Assembly: GCA_002049455.2 (NCBI GenBank)
Contig: KV918918.1
Location: 104,863-168,862, forward strand
Reading direction: 5' to 3'
Source: Porphyra umbilicalis
Taxonomy: Eukaryota; Rhodophyta; Bangiophyceae; Bangiales; Bangiaceae
Length of the DNA: 64,000 nt
In this document: positions 1 to 11,200 of the stretch, in pieces
Layout: each line of letters begins with the position of its first letter
Numbering within the stretch: the stretch's first letter is position 1
Position numbers and translations under genes: made by a program
The notes under the pieces: generated by a model
Database searches by the model: none
Told to the model about the DNA's origin: nothing
Seen by the model: only the letters and a program-made list of their open reading frames with translations

Positions 1-1893
1 CCCGAACCGCTCGTCTAACTCGGCGTGCAACGCGCAGGCAGTCTTAGTACTGTAGCACATGAGGCATGGCATTGTTGCACTTGCCCCTTTGTGCCCATGA
101 CAAGTACACAGGGCCTCGTAGTCACCCGTTAAAAACAATCTCACAGCGCGCCGCTCGCCATTCACGACGACGCCGTCGCGCACATGGTCCCGTACGTGCT
201 GCAGATGCTCCTTCTGCATCTCGGATACCTCATCGTAGGAATCCTTCTCCGCCGGGCAGACAGCGACGAGGATGGTATTACTGAGCCGGTGGGGGTGCTT
301 CTGGTTTGCCAGCACCAGAACGACTTTCACTGAGCTAGGAGAGCCCCCTTTATCAAATCCCAACGCGAGGTGAACATCCTTCATGTTAGGCGGGGTTGAC
401 GCCTCCAGAGGGCAGCTGCCACTACCCACCGACGATGGTGAGTAGGCCTCCGTTTGAGGAATTGGCACCAAGTCGGCGCCACGAATGAGACGCTCCACGA
501 ATCCATTGGAAACGCTCAGAGCAATCAGCTTCTCAGCGACCGCTTCCTTAAGGTTGACCAGATGAGCTCCTGTACTTGTCACGGTGACGCGTTTTGCCGG
601 TAGATCAGCCAATCGGTCACGTGCAGCTCTCAAAACCGGTTGGCTCGCGAGACCCGCACGCGACCCACCAAGCCCACGCCGGATGCCATTAAAGGCTGTC
701 AGGCTCACTCCGTAGGTCTCGATAAGTCCAAGGTGCTGCTCTGGGGTCAGTGGGAGTGGTTGAGCGGCCTTGCTACGTCGCCTCTGAGCCACGGTCGCGC
801 GACCGCTCGCGACCGCTCCCAGCGCTACGGATTGCACATTAGAAGCCACGTCAGCATCCTCCTGGGACCCGACCACCTTAGGCAGTAGGCTAGAGCCAAT
901 CGCACTTCGATGATAGCGCTGACTGCGCTTCACACGTGCCTTATGTGGCGACATCCGCTGAACGTACACGCTTTCGCGACCGTTCGCCCGCTTAACGCGA
1001 AACTCAGGTGGACAGTCGTGTAGCAAGATGGCCGCCGCAATCTGCTGCAGTGTCGGACCGTCGCGGTCTTTCCAAAACGCGCCACTGCGGAGAAGCACGA
1101 AAAAATCCGAGCAGCTAGGCGAATGAGGTGGAGGGGCACGGACTGACGCAATCGCTGATTGGGCCGCCTTCAGCTGCTCGTTCAGGCGGACGACACACCG
1201 CCTCTAAAGATCAGATTGGTTCAGCGCCTCTGCACGCTCGCGTATCAATGTGCACACGCGTGCGGCAAGGTGGGAGAGTCTTGGTCCTGCCGAAACGTGA
1301 GTGGTCGCCAATGAGCTGGCCAGTGACGAGCCACCGACGGGAGCACTGCCAGACGCCGCGCTGGAGTGACCACGGCAATTCTCACACGAGATTGGGGCCA
1401 CAAAAGTCGGCGTGGCCGAAGGTGGCACAGGGCCATCGACGACATTCGTCTCTGCGGGAGCCTTGCGTAGCCGTGCCCGCTTACTCCGACAGTAACAGCG
1501 GTCGCAAGTACCGTGCGGAATACCAAAATCTTCGGTGGCTCGTAGGGACTTGCAGGGGATGGCACGCAGCGTACGCACGCATGCGAGCAGCACCTCGTCC
1601 AGCTCGGGAAAAGCTCGGTTTTGCCAGGCTCGCAGTCCATTACTGGGCCGTAGAAAGGCGTCTGAGCATCCCGTGCAGCGATACGCCAAGACAGCTCCAG
1701 GGAACTCGCTCCTGATAGCAGCATCGGACAGACTGCAGGTGGAACGCAAAGTACATGAGAGAAAGAAGAGCAACAGAGCGCTTTGTAATAGTGTGAGCAT
1801 ACGGACAGCGTATGTGGATTGACACCTGTCTCTCGCAAAATCTGTGGCGCCTCTGCAACAGGCAGGCCCTGCCGATGTCCTTTCTCGCGCCAT
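1..1893 (-). pseudogene. Transposase-like gene, broken by one TAG and cut by the left window edge
   Basis: One minus-strand frame stays open from an ATG at 1893 down to base 1, interrupted only by an in-frame TAG at 1204-1206. The upstream part (about 229 codons) has scattered CxxC pairs (CTGC, CDRC, CENC) that could bind zinc. The downstream part (about 400 codons to the edge) has a D-K-G-G stretch near 350 and, near the edge, a G-D-Y motif followed by closely spaced Cys/His residues (CTCHGHKG, then MPCLMC) around 61-105. That spacing recalls the RNase-H-like core of some DDE transposases, but the family was not identified. The stop may be a nonsense mutation, or it may separate two genes; the unbroken frame on both sides favours the mutation. 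Because the frame leaves the window, its true end is unknown. Coding is well supported; the transposase call is inference. Confidence 0.5.
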
Positions 1894-3628
1894 TCCTTTC
1901 GCGTCCTCGCTTGCTTGCCATGTTTTCCGGCGAAGAACTCCGAGTATTTTCAGGAGTTATTTCCTGTTGCACCATATTACGCGGAAGTAGAGACGTTGAG
2001 GAGTACCATTCAGTCATTAAGCGGAAGAAAAGATGCTCGTGCACGGATAATGTCAGTAAGGCCATCACGCGATTGCCATTAGCGACATCGTTCGAGTTTA
2101 CAATCTGCCTTCGTTTGGGTGTCAGCGGCGCACTTACTCTCGTACGGTCCTGGAAGACGGAGCGGTCGGACGCGAATCGAGAAGGGGGAGGAGGGGGGGG
2201 GGGAAGAGGCACGGATGGTGCGTGGCACGTGGATCTGCTGCGTCCCATGCCTGGACACAAGAGACGGATTGGACGCGGTCGTCACCACGCTGCTCCAGTG
2301 GTCGGTTAATTTGACCCTCTGCGTTGGGTCAACAGGGGTGGGGTCGCACCCCTCTGACAAGCCGTGAGACGGTCCAGTTCTAGGGTCGCGGGTCGCGACC
2401 CTTCGCTCCATTCACATTTCTCCACGTAGTCAAGTCATTTTCATACACGCCTGTAAGCTTGAAAGCCAGATCGGACACCTTAACTGGGCGTGGGGCGGGG
2501 GTGGGCGCAGGCGGAGGCGCGGCAGCAGATACAACTCGGGGGTGCACGCTGCTTATTCGTGGGGCCGCCTCAGGTGCTGGCATGGGCACCTGCTACAAAT
2601 CCGATGAGCTCAACTGACTTTGCTGAGACTAAAAACTCTGCACGAAAAGCGCGAGGAAAACAAGTACACCTAACAAAGAGCATATATTTCCAAAAAGGAT
2701 CGACGAGAGACAACGCAAGATAGTTACACACAAGAACTGCGCGCGCTCACAGACAACCTGGAATCAGTCGCGCACGAAAACAAATGCGAGACGACTGGGC
2801 TACGACTCCCCGCCCTCGCACGGAGGGGGCAGCAAGCTGTTTGGCTTCTGGCTGGCTGGTGCGTCTTCCCCGCGCCGCCGTCGCCCCACCACTGCCGTGG
2901 AGGCGGTCTGGTGGCTGCGGCCGTGGACGGCCAGCGGCTGTCGGCGCGCGTTCTGTGGCGTTGTGGGGAGTTTTCTGGTGGTTCTGGGCGTGTTGTGGGG
3001 GTTGGGGGAGTTACACATCGACGGCCACTGATGCAGTTACGTACCACACGTGATAAGCGCTCTGGATCAGGTGATGCATTGTGATAAATGATGGTGTGGA
3101 GTGCTGTACAGCCGTTCTGTGGTGGGGGGCCGGCGCGCTCCGGGGCGGACGGTTCGGGCGCGCGCGCCTGCCAGTGGACGCCCGCAGGGACATGAAAAAA
3201 TGAAAACCAATGCAGTGCATGAAACATATAGCCACGTGCCAAGTGAAGCTCGACGCGGCATGTTTCGAGCCCAAACGACGCTTCGAAACTTACACAAACA
3301 GATGGTGATCGATCACAGCACAACTCCAGGCCAGGGTGTTTTCGCGGACGCTCTTTCAGTACAGTTCTCAGCCAATTTCGCTCTCATGAGGATAAGTGCG
3401 CACGAGCGGACACCTGTGCCGCGTCTATCAGACGATTCGATCGATCTCATGAGAATGTCCAATTGTCTGACAATCGCCGGCCTGCGGCCAGGCACTGGTC
3501 GCCATGGCGTCCGGTGCGACACCCTGACGTCAACCCGAACCCGTCGTGCTCGCGGCGTTCATCGTCCTCCCTCCGACATCCCGTCTGCACTACCATTTCT
3601 CACCTTTCCCCCAACCCCCCCCGTCACC
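1894..3628. other. Intergenic region between the transposase-like frame and RPL10A
   Basis: No gene was recognised. The left part holds a G-rich run near 2186-2205. A short minus-strand frame (ATG at 2583, stop at 2380) ends in protein-like sequence and could be a leading exon of the transposase-like gene, but nothing proves it. The right part is the upstream region of RPL10A. It has two copies of the palindrome CTCATGAG (3383-3390 and 3446-3453) and a pyrimidine-rich leader. Confidence 0.5.
3525..3532. promoter_or_regulatory. TGACGTCA palindrome upstream of RPL10A
   Basis: A perfect CRE/bZIP-type palindrome lies about 100 bp before the RPL10A start codon. TGACGTCA is a well-known binding site of bZIP factors in other eukaryotes. 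Its use here is inferred from position only, and an 8-mer can occur by chance. Confidence 0.25.
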
Positions 3629-4282
3629 ATGGCGTCCAAGCTGCCGACGGCGACCATCCGCGAGGCCGTCGAGGAGGTCCTCAAGGCCGCCGGCGACAAG
3701 AAGCGCAACTTTGTCGAGACCATTGAGCTGCAGATTGGGCTCAAGGGCATTGATCCCAAGAAGGATAAGCGGTTTGCCGGAACTGTCAAGCTGCCCGCTG
3801 TCCCCCGTCCCAACATGAAGGTCGCCATCCTCGGCGATGCCGTCCACATGACCGAGGCGCAGAAGCTTGGTCTCGACGCATTTGACGTGGAGGCGCTCAA
3901 GAAGTTCAACAAGCAAAAGAAGCCGGTCAAAAAGTTTGCGAAGAAGTACGATGCCTTCCTGGCCTCCGACTCGATCATCAAGACCATCCCCCGTATTCTC
4001 GGCCCAGGCCTCAACAAGGCCGGCCGATTCCCGTCGCTGCTCACGCACGCCGACTCGATGGAGGACAAGGTAACGGAGCTCCGCTCGACTGTCAAGTTTC
4101 AGCTGAAGAAGGTGCTATGCATTGCCGTGGCGGTCGGCCACGTCAACCTCGATGAGGGGGAGATTGTCAACAACATTGTGTTGTCGGTCAACTTCCTTGT
4201 GTCGCTGCTCAAGAAGCACTGGCAGAACGTCAAGTCGCTCCACATTAAGTCGACGATGGGCCCTGTCAAGCGGCTGTATTAG
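3629..4282 (+). CDS. RPL10A: 60S ribosomal protein L10a (uL1)
   Basis: Intronless gene for a 217-residue uL1 protein, the usual length for eukaryotic L10a. It forms the mobile L1 stalk of the large ribosomal subunit beside the E site. The sequence is colinear with the family throughout: N-terminal helix with the REAVEEVL stretch, the QIGLKG strand, the central alpha/beta domain with RFAGTVKLP, the [13 protein letters not shown] segment, and a C-terminus of TMGPVKRLY. The frame is open upstream to 3101, but similarity begins at the ATG at 3629, which sits in an excellent CACCATGG context behind a pyrimidine-rich leader resembling those of other ribosomal protein genes. It ends in TAG, showing that TAG is a normal stop here. 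The gene is convergent with deoxyhypusine synthase, 267 bp away. No frame jump occurs. Confidence 0.97.
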   Translation: MASKLPTATIREAVEEVLKAAGDKKRNFVETIELQIGLKGIDPKKDKRFAGTVKLPAVPRPNMKVAILGDAVHMTEAQKLGLDAFDVEALKKFNKQKKPVKKFAKKYDAFLASDSIIKTIPRILGPGLNKAGRFPSLLTHADSMEDKVTELRSTVKFQLKKVLCIAVAVGHVNLDEGEIVNNIVLSVNFLVSLLKKHWQNVKSLHIKSTMGPVKRLY

Positions 4283-4549
4283 GGCGGGTGCGCGCGGTGG
4301 CCTAGTGAGGTGAGCGTGTGGCTCGACGTGGGTCGAGCCGCGGAGAAAGGGACTGGCCGCTGTCACCAATCTTGCTTGTGGCACCACCTGTAACGGTGGT
4401 GCCACTGGGCTGTAGAAAGAGATTGGGAGGTTGGTGCATCTTTTCTACTTTTGTGCATGTGTGCGATGCGATGGGCTTTCCCGACGGCCTCGGCTTGATG
4501 GTAGCTTGACCTATCCCAGATGTCCAATTGCCAGAGAAGCTGGCGAACT

Positions 4550-6018
4550 TCATGTCCTATCAGCCTCAGCAGGAGGTGTCGACGCCGCGGCCTTGCCACC
4601 CTCGGCCACCCGCCGGAGGCGCTCCTTGGCAAACGTCTGCGCGACGAGCAGCGGGAAAACGAGCGTCGCCTCCCCGTGCACCTTGACGGGCGCCGCCGAC
4701 GACTTGATTTTGCCCCACGACACGGCCTCATCCGGCGACGCGCCGCTGTCGCTGCCGTCAAACTCCATCCCCGTGTTGACGTACACCGCGTAATCCGCGC
4801 CGTTGCGCATGAGGTTGGCGTTGCACACGTGGTGTTTGACGACGCCCCCGCCGAGGACAATGGCGCCCGAGGCGGCGGCCTTGATCGCCGACGAGTTGAT
4901 GCCCCGAATGTCCTCCACGAGGTCAATGACCAGGCCCGGCTCTTTGTACGAGTGGAAAAAGATCATGTCCCCGAGGCTCCCATCCGTCAAGGCGGGGCAG
5001 TAGATGGGGATGTCATTCTTGGCCGCCCAGTAGCAGATGGATGACTCGTCGCGCGTCTCGGCGCCGAGCCGCGCAATGACCTTGGAGGGCGTCCACGTGG
5101 CGCCCGCCGCCTGCTCGGCGCGCATCGCCGACAGGTGCGGGAAGACCCAGTCCTCAAACTTGCAGTAGTTGTCGTTGGGCACGAGCAAGTTGCCGATGCG
5201 GTTGAGGCCCTTGGCGCGCAGGGCCGCGCCGTCGAGGCGAAAGTCCCCGACAACCGTCGGCGCGAGGCACTTGATAAGGTCCTCCTCGACGCCGCCGGCG
5301 GTCGTGACGAGGACGTCGACGAGCTTGTTTTGGACGAGGAAGCGGATGACCTCACGCACGCCCGACGAGACGAGGTTGGACGTGAAGCCGAGGAAGATGG
5401 TGCACCGCGCGTCGGGGGGGACCGAGCCAGACGCCACCGCCTCCGCGCTGGGGCGCCACTTGAGCTGTGGGCGGGTCGAAGGGTGTGGCCAAGCCCGGGG
5501 AATGAGGCCAGCGAAAGCAGGGTACGGAGCGAGACGCAGGAGACGCAAGCCGAGTGACTAGACAGAAAAGGCGTGGGGCAAAGAGCCGTCAGCACCAGGG
5601 ACAGTGAACGAAGCGGCAACGACAGTCTACCCCACACATGCAATGTCCAGCCGAGAAAAAACCAAGCCTGTGCACCCATCGACCTCTCAGGCGCCAGCCA
5701 CGCACCCCGCGCTGACACCCCCACGCCCGCCTACCATGTCATTGATGCGGTCGACCGCGCGGCCAAAGTGCGTCGCTTGGAAGCCAGACGTTGCATACGA
5801 CCGCAGCAGCGCGTCATAGTCCACCGCCCCCGCCGACACGTCCGCGTTAAAGTCATGGCCGACGACGCGGGGGGCGTCGGCGGGAGGGGGCTCCGACGCG
5901 CCAAGCACCGCCGCGGTGGCGCCGGCGAGGGGAGTGCCGCCGGCCTTGTCGGCCGAGGGGGGGGGGGGGGGGGCGAGTCAGAGGGAGTGGCCGCCGCAGC
6001 TGGTGTGGGCGTCGCCAT
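4550..6018 (-). CDS. DHS: Deoxyhypusine synthase (two exons)
   Basis: This enzyme transfers the aminobutyl group of spermidine, using NAD, to one lysine of eIF5A, the first step of hypusine formation in the cytosol. Exon 2 (5464-4550) carries the core: the [17 protein letters not shown] stretch, [12 protein letters not shown], and SWGKI, whose lysine matches the active-site lysine of the human enzyme. Exon 1 carries GHDFN and the [17 protein letters not shown] stretch. The exons join in phase 0 across a GT-AG intron of 270 nt (5734-5465). The likely start is the ATG at 6018, giving a Pro/Ala-rich N-terminus. A 17-G run (5957-5973) throws that ATG out of frame with the rest of exon 1, where no other ATG exists, so one base is probably missing or extra. 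Product about 400 residues, near the family norm. Confidence 0.93.
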
Positions 6019-6996
6019 GGTGAACGGCAGTGAGGGAGGGGGGGGGGGGGGGGGGAAGTGGGACAAACCTGAGGCCCACGGTGGTGGCGGTCCTTCGACG
6101 CGAGTCTGACGCGCCCTTCGCGGCCGCACACGCATCGGTTGCTGCCTGTGATTCGTGCGACGGGCTCTGAAAAGTGCTCGTGTCGTGTGCAACGTGGCCC
6201 GCCGTCCCTTTTCATCCACTGCCCACTCCTAAAGCTAAAGCGTCCTTTAGGCGTGTGCCCCGTCAAAAAAAAGGGTGGGCGGACGTGCCACCCGGATTGG
6301 CGGCGCCGCCCGGCGCCGCGGAAGCGCTGGCAGCATCGCGGCAGCGCTGGCGGCGTCGCAGCAGCGCTAGCGGCGCCGCAGTAGCGCTGGCCGCCCCGCT
6401 GACAACGCAGTGGCGACGGCGGCGCGTCGTTGGGAGACGAGGACGACCCAGGGTGAGCAACATTTGGGGGGGGCGACGGGGGTGGTGCGTCCCGTAGGCG
6501 GCCGGCCGCTTTGGGGTGACATTGCTGGTAAGTCAACTTTAGGCGAGAGCCTGCTGCTGTACCGTTCCGATGCGTCCTGAGGGGCGAGTGTCGGTCCACC
6601 TCGCTTCAAGGTGCGTGTCGGGGGGGGGGCGTTGGACGTCTGCGGAGCTGGTGACGCGCACCTGTTCGTGTCGTCGTGCGGGTGCTGATGGACGCCCCGT
6701 CCTGTGTAGGTGGCGTCGCGCACACGCGTGGGGGTGCAACACGCTTTAAGACGGCAAAGTACCGTCTCAACGATGTCCGTCCAAAGGGCTCTGTCTGTGC
6801 GTGAAAATACGTACCGAAGAAGTCTGAAAACTTTCCTCATGTCGGTGATCGTGAGGCTCTTTTCGATCTTGATGCGGCCTGCAGTCGAGAAGATTTCGAG
6901 AACAACCAGACACGGTGCGGGCGCGGCCCGCCAGTCTCACGCGTGCTCGCGTGTGCCTCTGCCGCCGCGGCGCAGGCGGGGACGCGTCAGGGACGG
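6019..6996. other. Intergenic region upstream of deoxyhypusine synthase
   Basis: No gene was recognised. It contains the putative DHS promoter, a long G run near 6037-6054, a short 20-bp tandem array (listed separately) and a second G run near 6622. Frames on both strands look like shadows of low-complexity sequence. Confidence 0.5.
6321..6400. repeat. Tandem array, about four 20-bp units
   Basis: Four successive 20-bp units share the core AGCGCTGGC/AGCGCTAGC followed by a GCGNCGCNG stretch, with a few mismatches per unit. AGCGCT is itself a palindrome. The array lies in the intergenic region and shows no coding logic. Confidence 0.7.
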
Positions 6997-7247
6997 CCAG
7001 ATATGGCGCGTCGCCAAAGAATGATCGGATCTGAGAAACGCTCACAGCAAGTCACAGCAGTTCAAAGCTGCTCACAGCACAGAAATTAAAATTGCTGTGA
7101 TCGCCCTTGCCTCCCACAGAGCCATCCAGGAGCCCTCAGCATGCAATTTTATTTCAAAGCACAGTCACAGCACGGTCACAGCATGCTGTAACTTGCTGTG
7201 GAACTTGCTCGGATCCGATCATTCTTTGCCGACGCGCCATATTTGGC
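6997..7247. mobile_element. MITE-like element with long terminal inverted repeats
   Basis: The two ends are imperfect inverted repeats. The left arm starts CCAGATATGGCGCGTCG, and the reverse complement of the right arm reads CCAAATATGGCGCGTCG. Similarity continues inward through CAAAGAATGATCGGATC and several CACAGCA motifs, then an ATTAAAATTGC block pairing with an ATAAAATTGC block, giving arms of roughly 90 bp. The interior codes for nothing. Size (about 250 bp), arm length and lower GC than the surroundings fit a non-autonomous DNA transposon. No clean target-site duplication was resolved. Confidence 0.7.
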
Positions 7248-7444
7248 AAGGACAACGTGAAATCCCTTCTACTGCGGGCGACTCTTTGCGGTATGGCCTT
7301 TGATCGTCAAACACCAAGCTCTCCAAAAGTACTCGCGTCTGTCGCGGTTGAAGGAGCCTGGCCGACATGACTGATGAGGTGGGTTTTGCTACTCGCCACG
7401 CATGTAACATTGGTATTCTCGACCACTACCAGGGCGACCATGAC

Positions 7445-7925
7445 TGTTGGAGCTGAGCACCCTTGTGGGGGGGGGACAGATTATTATGTCACCCCCTGGG
7501 GAGACGGCTGCAGCACCGACGGACCGGGCCGACACGGCACCGGGACGCGACAACCTGCAGGCCCGCGGGGAGTGCAGGGAGGACGTCATGCCGGGACGTT
7601 TGCACTCCCGCATGGCGACACCCGCAGTGTTTGACATGCAACCGGGCCGACCGAGAGTGTCGGGTACAGGCCGGGTATTCGTGGCCGCGCGCGGTGTGTG
7701 CGGCGAGTGGCGGGTGCTGCGGGGCAGCCGTGCGGTACGGAGCGCCGGGGTGCAGCCGCCCATGCTACGAGGGACGCCTGGGAGAGTATATATGTAGGCT
7801 CGCGCCTGGGGACTAGCTCCGGGGGCAAGGAGAAAGTTGATCGACGACCTTTCTGTTACCCTCTCATCTACGGGTAGCACGCGGGGCAGGGAGCACGCGT
7901 GGCTGTTGGGCCGGTTCCGCCAACA
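7445..7925 (+). repeat. 5' LTR of the Copia element
   Basis: 481 bp, beginning TGTTGG and ending CCAACA, so its ends are a 6-bp inverted repeat. It differs from the 3' LTR at eight positions by eye: three adjacent bases near the start, single changes in the middle and near the end, and the last base. It contains a TATA-like motif at about 7787-7793. Confidence 0.95.
7787..7793 (+). promoter_or_regulatory. TATA-like box in the 5' LTR
   Basis: TATATAT within GAGAGTATATATGTAG stands out in very GC-rich sequence, about 130 bp before the LTR end. It is identical in the 3' LTR. The position fits the U3 promoter of an LTR element. Use is inferred. Confidence 0.55.
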
Positions 7926-8282
7926 GGTTGTGGGCCCAGGTGAGCCACTGCGCACACCGTACGGACTGTCGGTGAGCCAGTGGGAGTGGTTGGCGCTGCG
8001 GCTGGCGGCGACTGGGGACCCGGGTTGTACCAACGAGGGCGCCGAGGCGCCGTGTGACGACATCCCGGCCCTAGTGGAGCCGACAGCCGCACCGGCACCG
8101 CTGGAAGAAATACCGGTGTGGGCAGACGGGGCGGCCGAAGAGGCGGGCGACCCGGGGCAACCCGGTGTCGGCACACCACTGACGCGACTCACGAGGCGTC
8201 GTGGTGGGGCCAGTGAACAAGGTGAGGACTTCGTGCAAGGGCGCCCCCGACCGGCCAAAGCGGGCCGACAGCACCAACCAAC

Positions 8283-11200
8283 ATGATGGCTCCGTGCGGG
8301 AACGAATTTCCCCGGGTCACGGCAAAATTGGACGTTGACAACTTCATGGCCTGGAGCCACGAGATTGAGTATCTCCTACGATTTCACGACCTCTGGGGCC
8401 TCGTGGTCCCCGAGAACCACCCAGAAGCTGAGACGCAAATCGCGTCGTCGGCCATCGGCCCGATGCCGGGGATGCAGACACGGTCGGGGCTGACCCTTGG
8501 GGCCCGGAAGACGGAGACGGACCCAGACGCCCAAGGCAGCGGAAGCGCGGCAATTGCCACGGAGGCGGGCAAGGTGACGGCAGCGGCATTGGCGTGGGAG
8601 AAGACAGCGGCGGAGCAGCGGCAGCGCTGCGAACGCGCGCGGGTCATCATCATGCTCAACGTGCGCGCACATCACAGCGCGAAACTCCGTCGGCATCGGA
8701 CGTCACGGGACCTGTGGGCCGCCCTTCGGGAGGAGTTCCATCCTAAGCGGACCTCCCGGGGAAATGCGCGGCGGCGGCAGCTCAACTCGCTCAAGATGGG
8801 TGCCAAGGAGATGCCAATCCGGTTCTTCAACCGGGCCTGGGACATCTTCGCGCTGCTGCAGGAGGTGGACATCACGGTGGACGATGATTGGCTTCTTGGG
8901 GCCCTCCTCGGTGGGCCCCCATCCAAGTACGAGTATACGCTAACGTCCATGGAGGAACTCAACGACATCACCGTGTGCAAGGCCCTTGCCATGTTGCGCG
9001 CCGCGGATGTGCAGGCCGACCGGTTTGCCGAGGAGTCCAAGAAGGAGAAGGGAGCGGAGACGGCGCTCGCGGCTGCGGCAGAGGAGGACCAGCGCCCCCA
9101 GCGAGACCGCTACCGCAACACGCGGTGCCACAAGTGTCAACAGCTTGGGCACATTCAGCGCTTCTGCCGGTCAGTCAAAGAGACCGCCAAGACGGTCGCT
9201 ACGCTGCCCCCACTGGGGGAGGAGGAGGATGAGGTGGCAACCGCCGGGATGGTGACGCTGGACCGGGATCAGGACGACGACGAGCCGGGCTACGCAATGC
9301 TGGCCTTCACGACGTGCGCCGCCGCCGCCGACGAACAGGGATGCGCCTTGGTCGGGCACTCGGCAGCCTATCTGAGGTCATCAGAGCTGGGGCAGGCATG
9401 GGCCGTGGACAGTGGCGCCTCGCACCACATGTGCGGGGCCGCCACGGACCTGACAGACCTGTACCAAGGGAGGGGCGTGACATTTACGCTCGCGGACGGA
9501 ATAGCGACGCGAGCGACAACGCGTGGAACGGCGGAACTACGGGTGAACGGCACCAAGGTGACCCTGTACGATGTGCCTCTGGTCCCGGGGATGAAGATGC
9601 CCCTCTTCTCGGTGCGTACCGCCTCTCGGGCGGGCTTCACGACGGGGTTCTCCGACACCGGGGTGATCATCTGTCAGGCGGGCAACACCATCCTGCAGGG
9701 TACGACGGCCAGCGGGATCTACGTCCTCCACGTGCAGCGTGCCGGGGGGCGGGCTAAGGCACTAGCGGCATCGGCCGTAACACCCTCGCTGCCGCAGCTT
9801 ACCGCTACCAGTGCAGACGTCGTGGCTGCTGCGCCGCCTGTCGACCTGGAGGAGGCACCCACGCCTCCCACGGGTGGGCCGACGGGGGCGCCGGCCCCCT
9901 CCCCCACGACGACTCACAAGCCCAGCGGGGGTCAGGAGACAGCTGCTGGACCGCAGCCGCGAGGCGGCGTGGACGCCAAGGCGGCGCTCTAGCACCGCCC
10001 GTACGGGCACCTCTCGATGGATGGGCTGAGCCGGACCCTGGAGGCGGTGGACGGGATGGACCTGACGCGCTCCTCGCTGGCCACCCTGGAGGGTGCCCCG
10101 TGCGAGCCCTGCATCATGGGGAAGATGGTGCGCGCCCCGTACCTGGCGTCCGACCGGAAGCCGGTGCGGGTGTTGATGCTCGTCCACTCCGACCTCATCG
10201 GGCCCACGTTCGTCCCCACCACCAAGGGGCGAAGGTATATGCTGGGGGTCGTGGACGACTACAGCCGATTTAAGGTCATCGTGCCCATCATGGACAAGGG
10301 ACAGGCCAAGTACGCCCTGATGCGCGTTCTCAACCTGTGGGAGAACGTCACGGGGGAGCGTGTTGGGACCATCCGAACGGACGACGGGAAGGAGTACTGC
10401 GGACCGGCACTTGAGCAGTGGATGAGCGATAAGGGCATCAAGCACGAGACGTCTGTCCCCTATGCGCATCAACACAATGGTGTGGCAGAGCGGTTCAACT
10501 GGACGGTGCAGGAGCACATGCTGGCCGTCCTCACCGAGGCCCGCCTCGACCACAAGTACTAGGGCGAGGCAGCCACCGCGGTCATGCGGGCGCTGAACCC
10601 CACCCCGCAGCGCGGCCAGACGAAGACCCCGTACGAGCCGTTCTACGGACGCCGGCCGGACGTGTCAACCCTGCGTGTGTTCGGATGCCGCGCATGGCCA
10701 TACCTCTCGCCTGACATCCGCCTCAAGATGGATCCACGAGCGCTTCCGGCTACGCACCTAGGCTATGCGGAGGATTCGAATGAGTACCGCGTACTGATCA
10801 ATGGTCGTGTGTACGTCCGTCGCGACGTCACCCTCGACGAGGCAACCCGCGGGACCGGAAAGCCGTGGGATGCACCAGCGGCAGCCGACTCTGAGCGCGA
10901 GCTGGCGTTGCCCGCGGCGAGCGAGCAGTCGCCCATTGAGGAGGCCATCGCCGCGGCACAGCGACTGGTGGGGGCTTCGGCGCCACCCAAGGAGTCGGCA
11001 GGCAGTGATGCTGAATACAGCGGGTCGGGGACGGACGCCGCCTCGGACGACGTCGGGACCTCCGACACGCAGCTGGACGGTGCACCTGCTTCCCCGCCAT
11101 CCACCAACCGCCCCGCTGCTTCGGGGGATGAGCGGGGGCTTACCCGCCGCTCACTCCACCTGCAGCTGCGCGACCAACGAATGCAGCGGGCTGGGAACGG

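Noticed and set aside
7837-8286. Upstream frame overlapping the Copia gag start
   Set aside because: It has no ATG (it opens with TTG inside the LTR), and no domain is visible.
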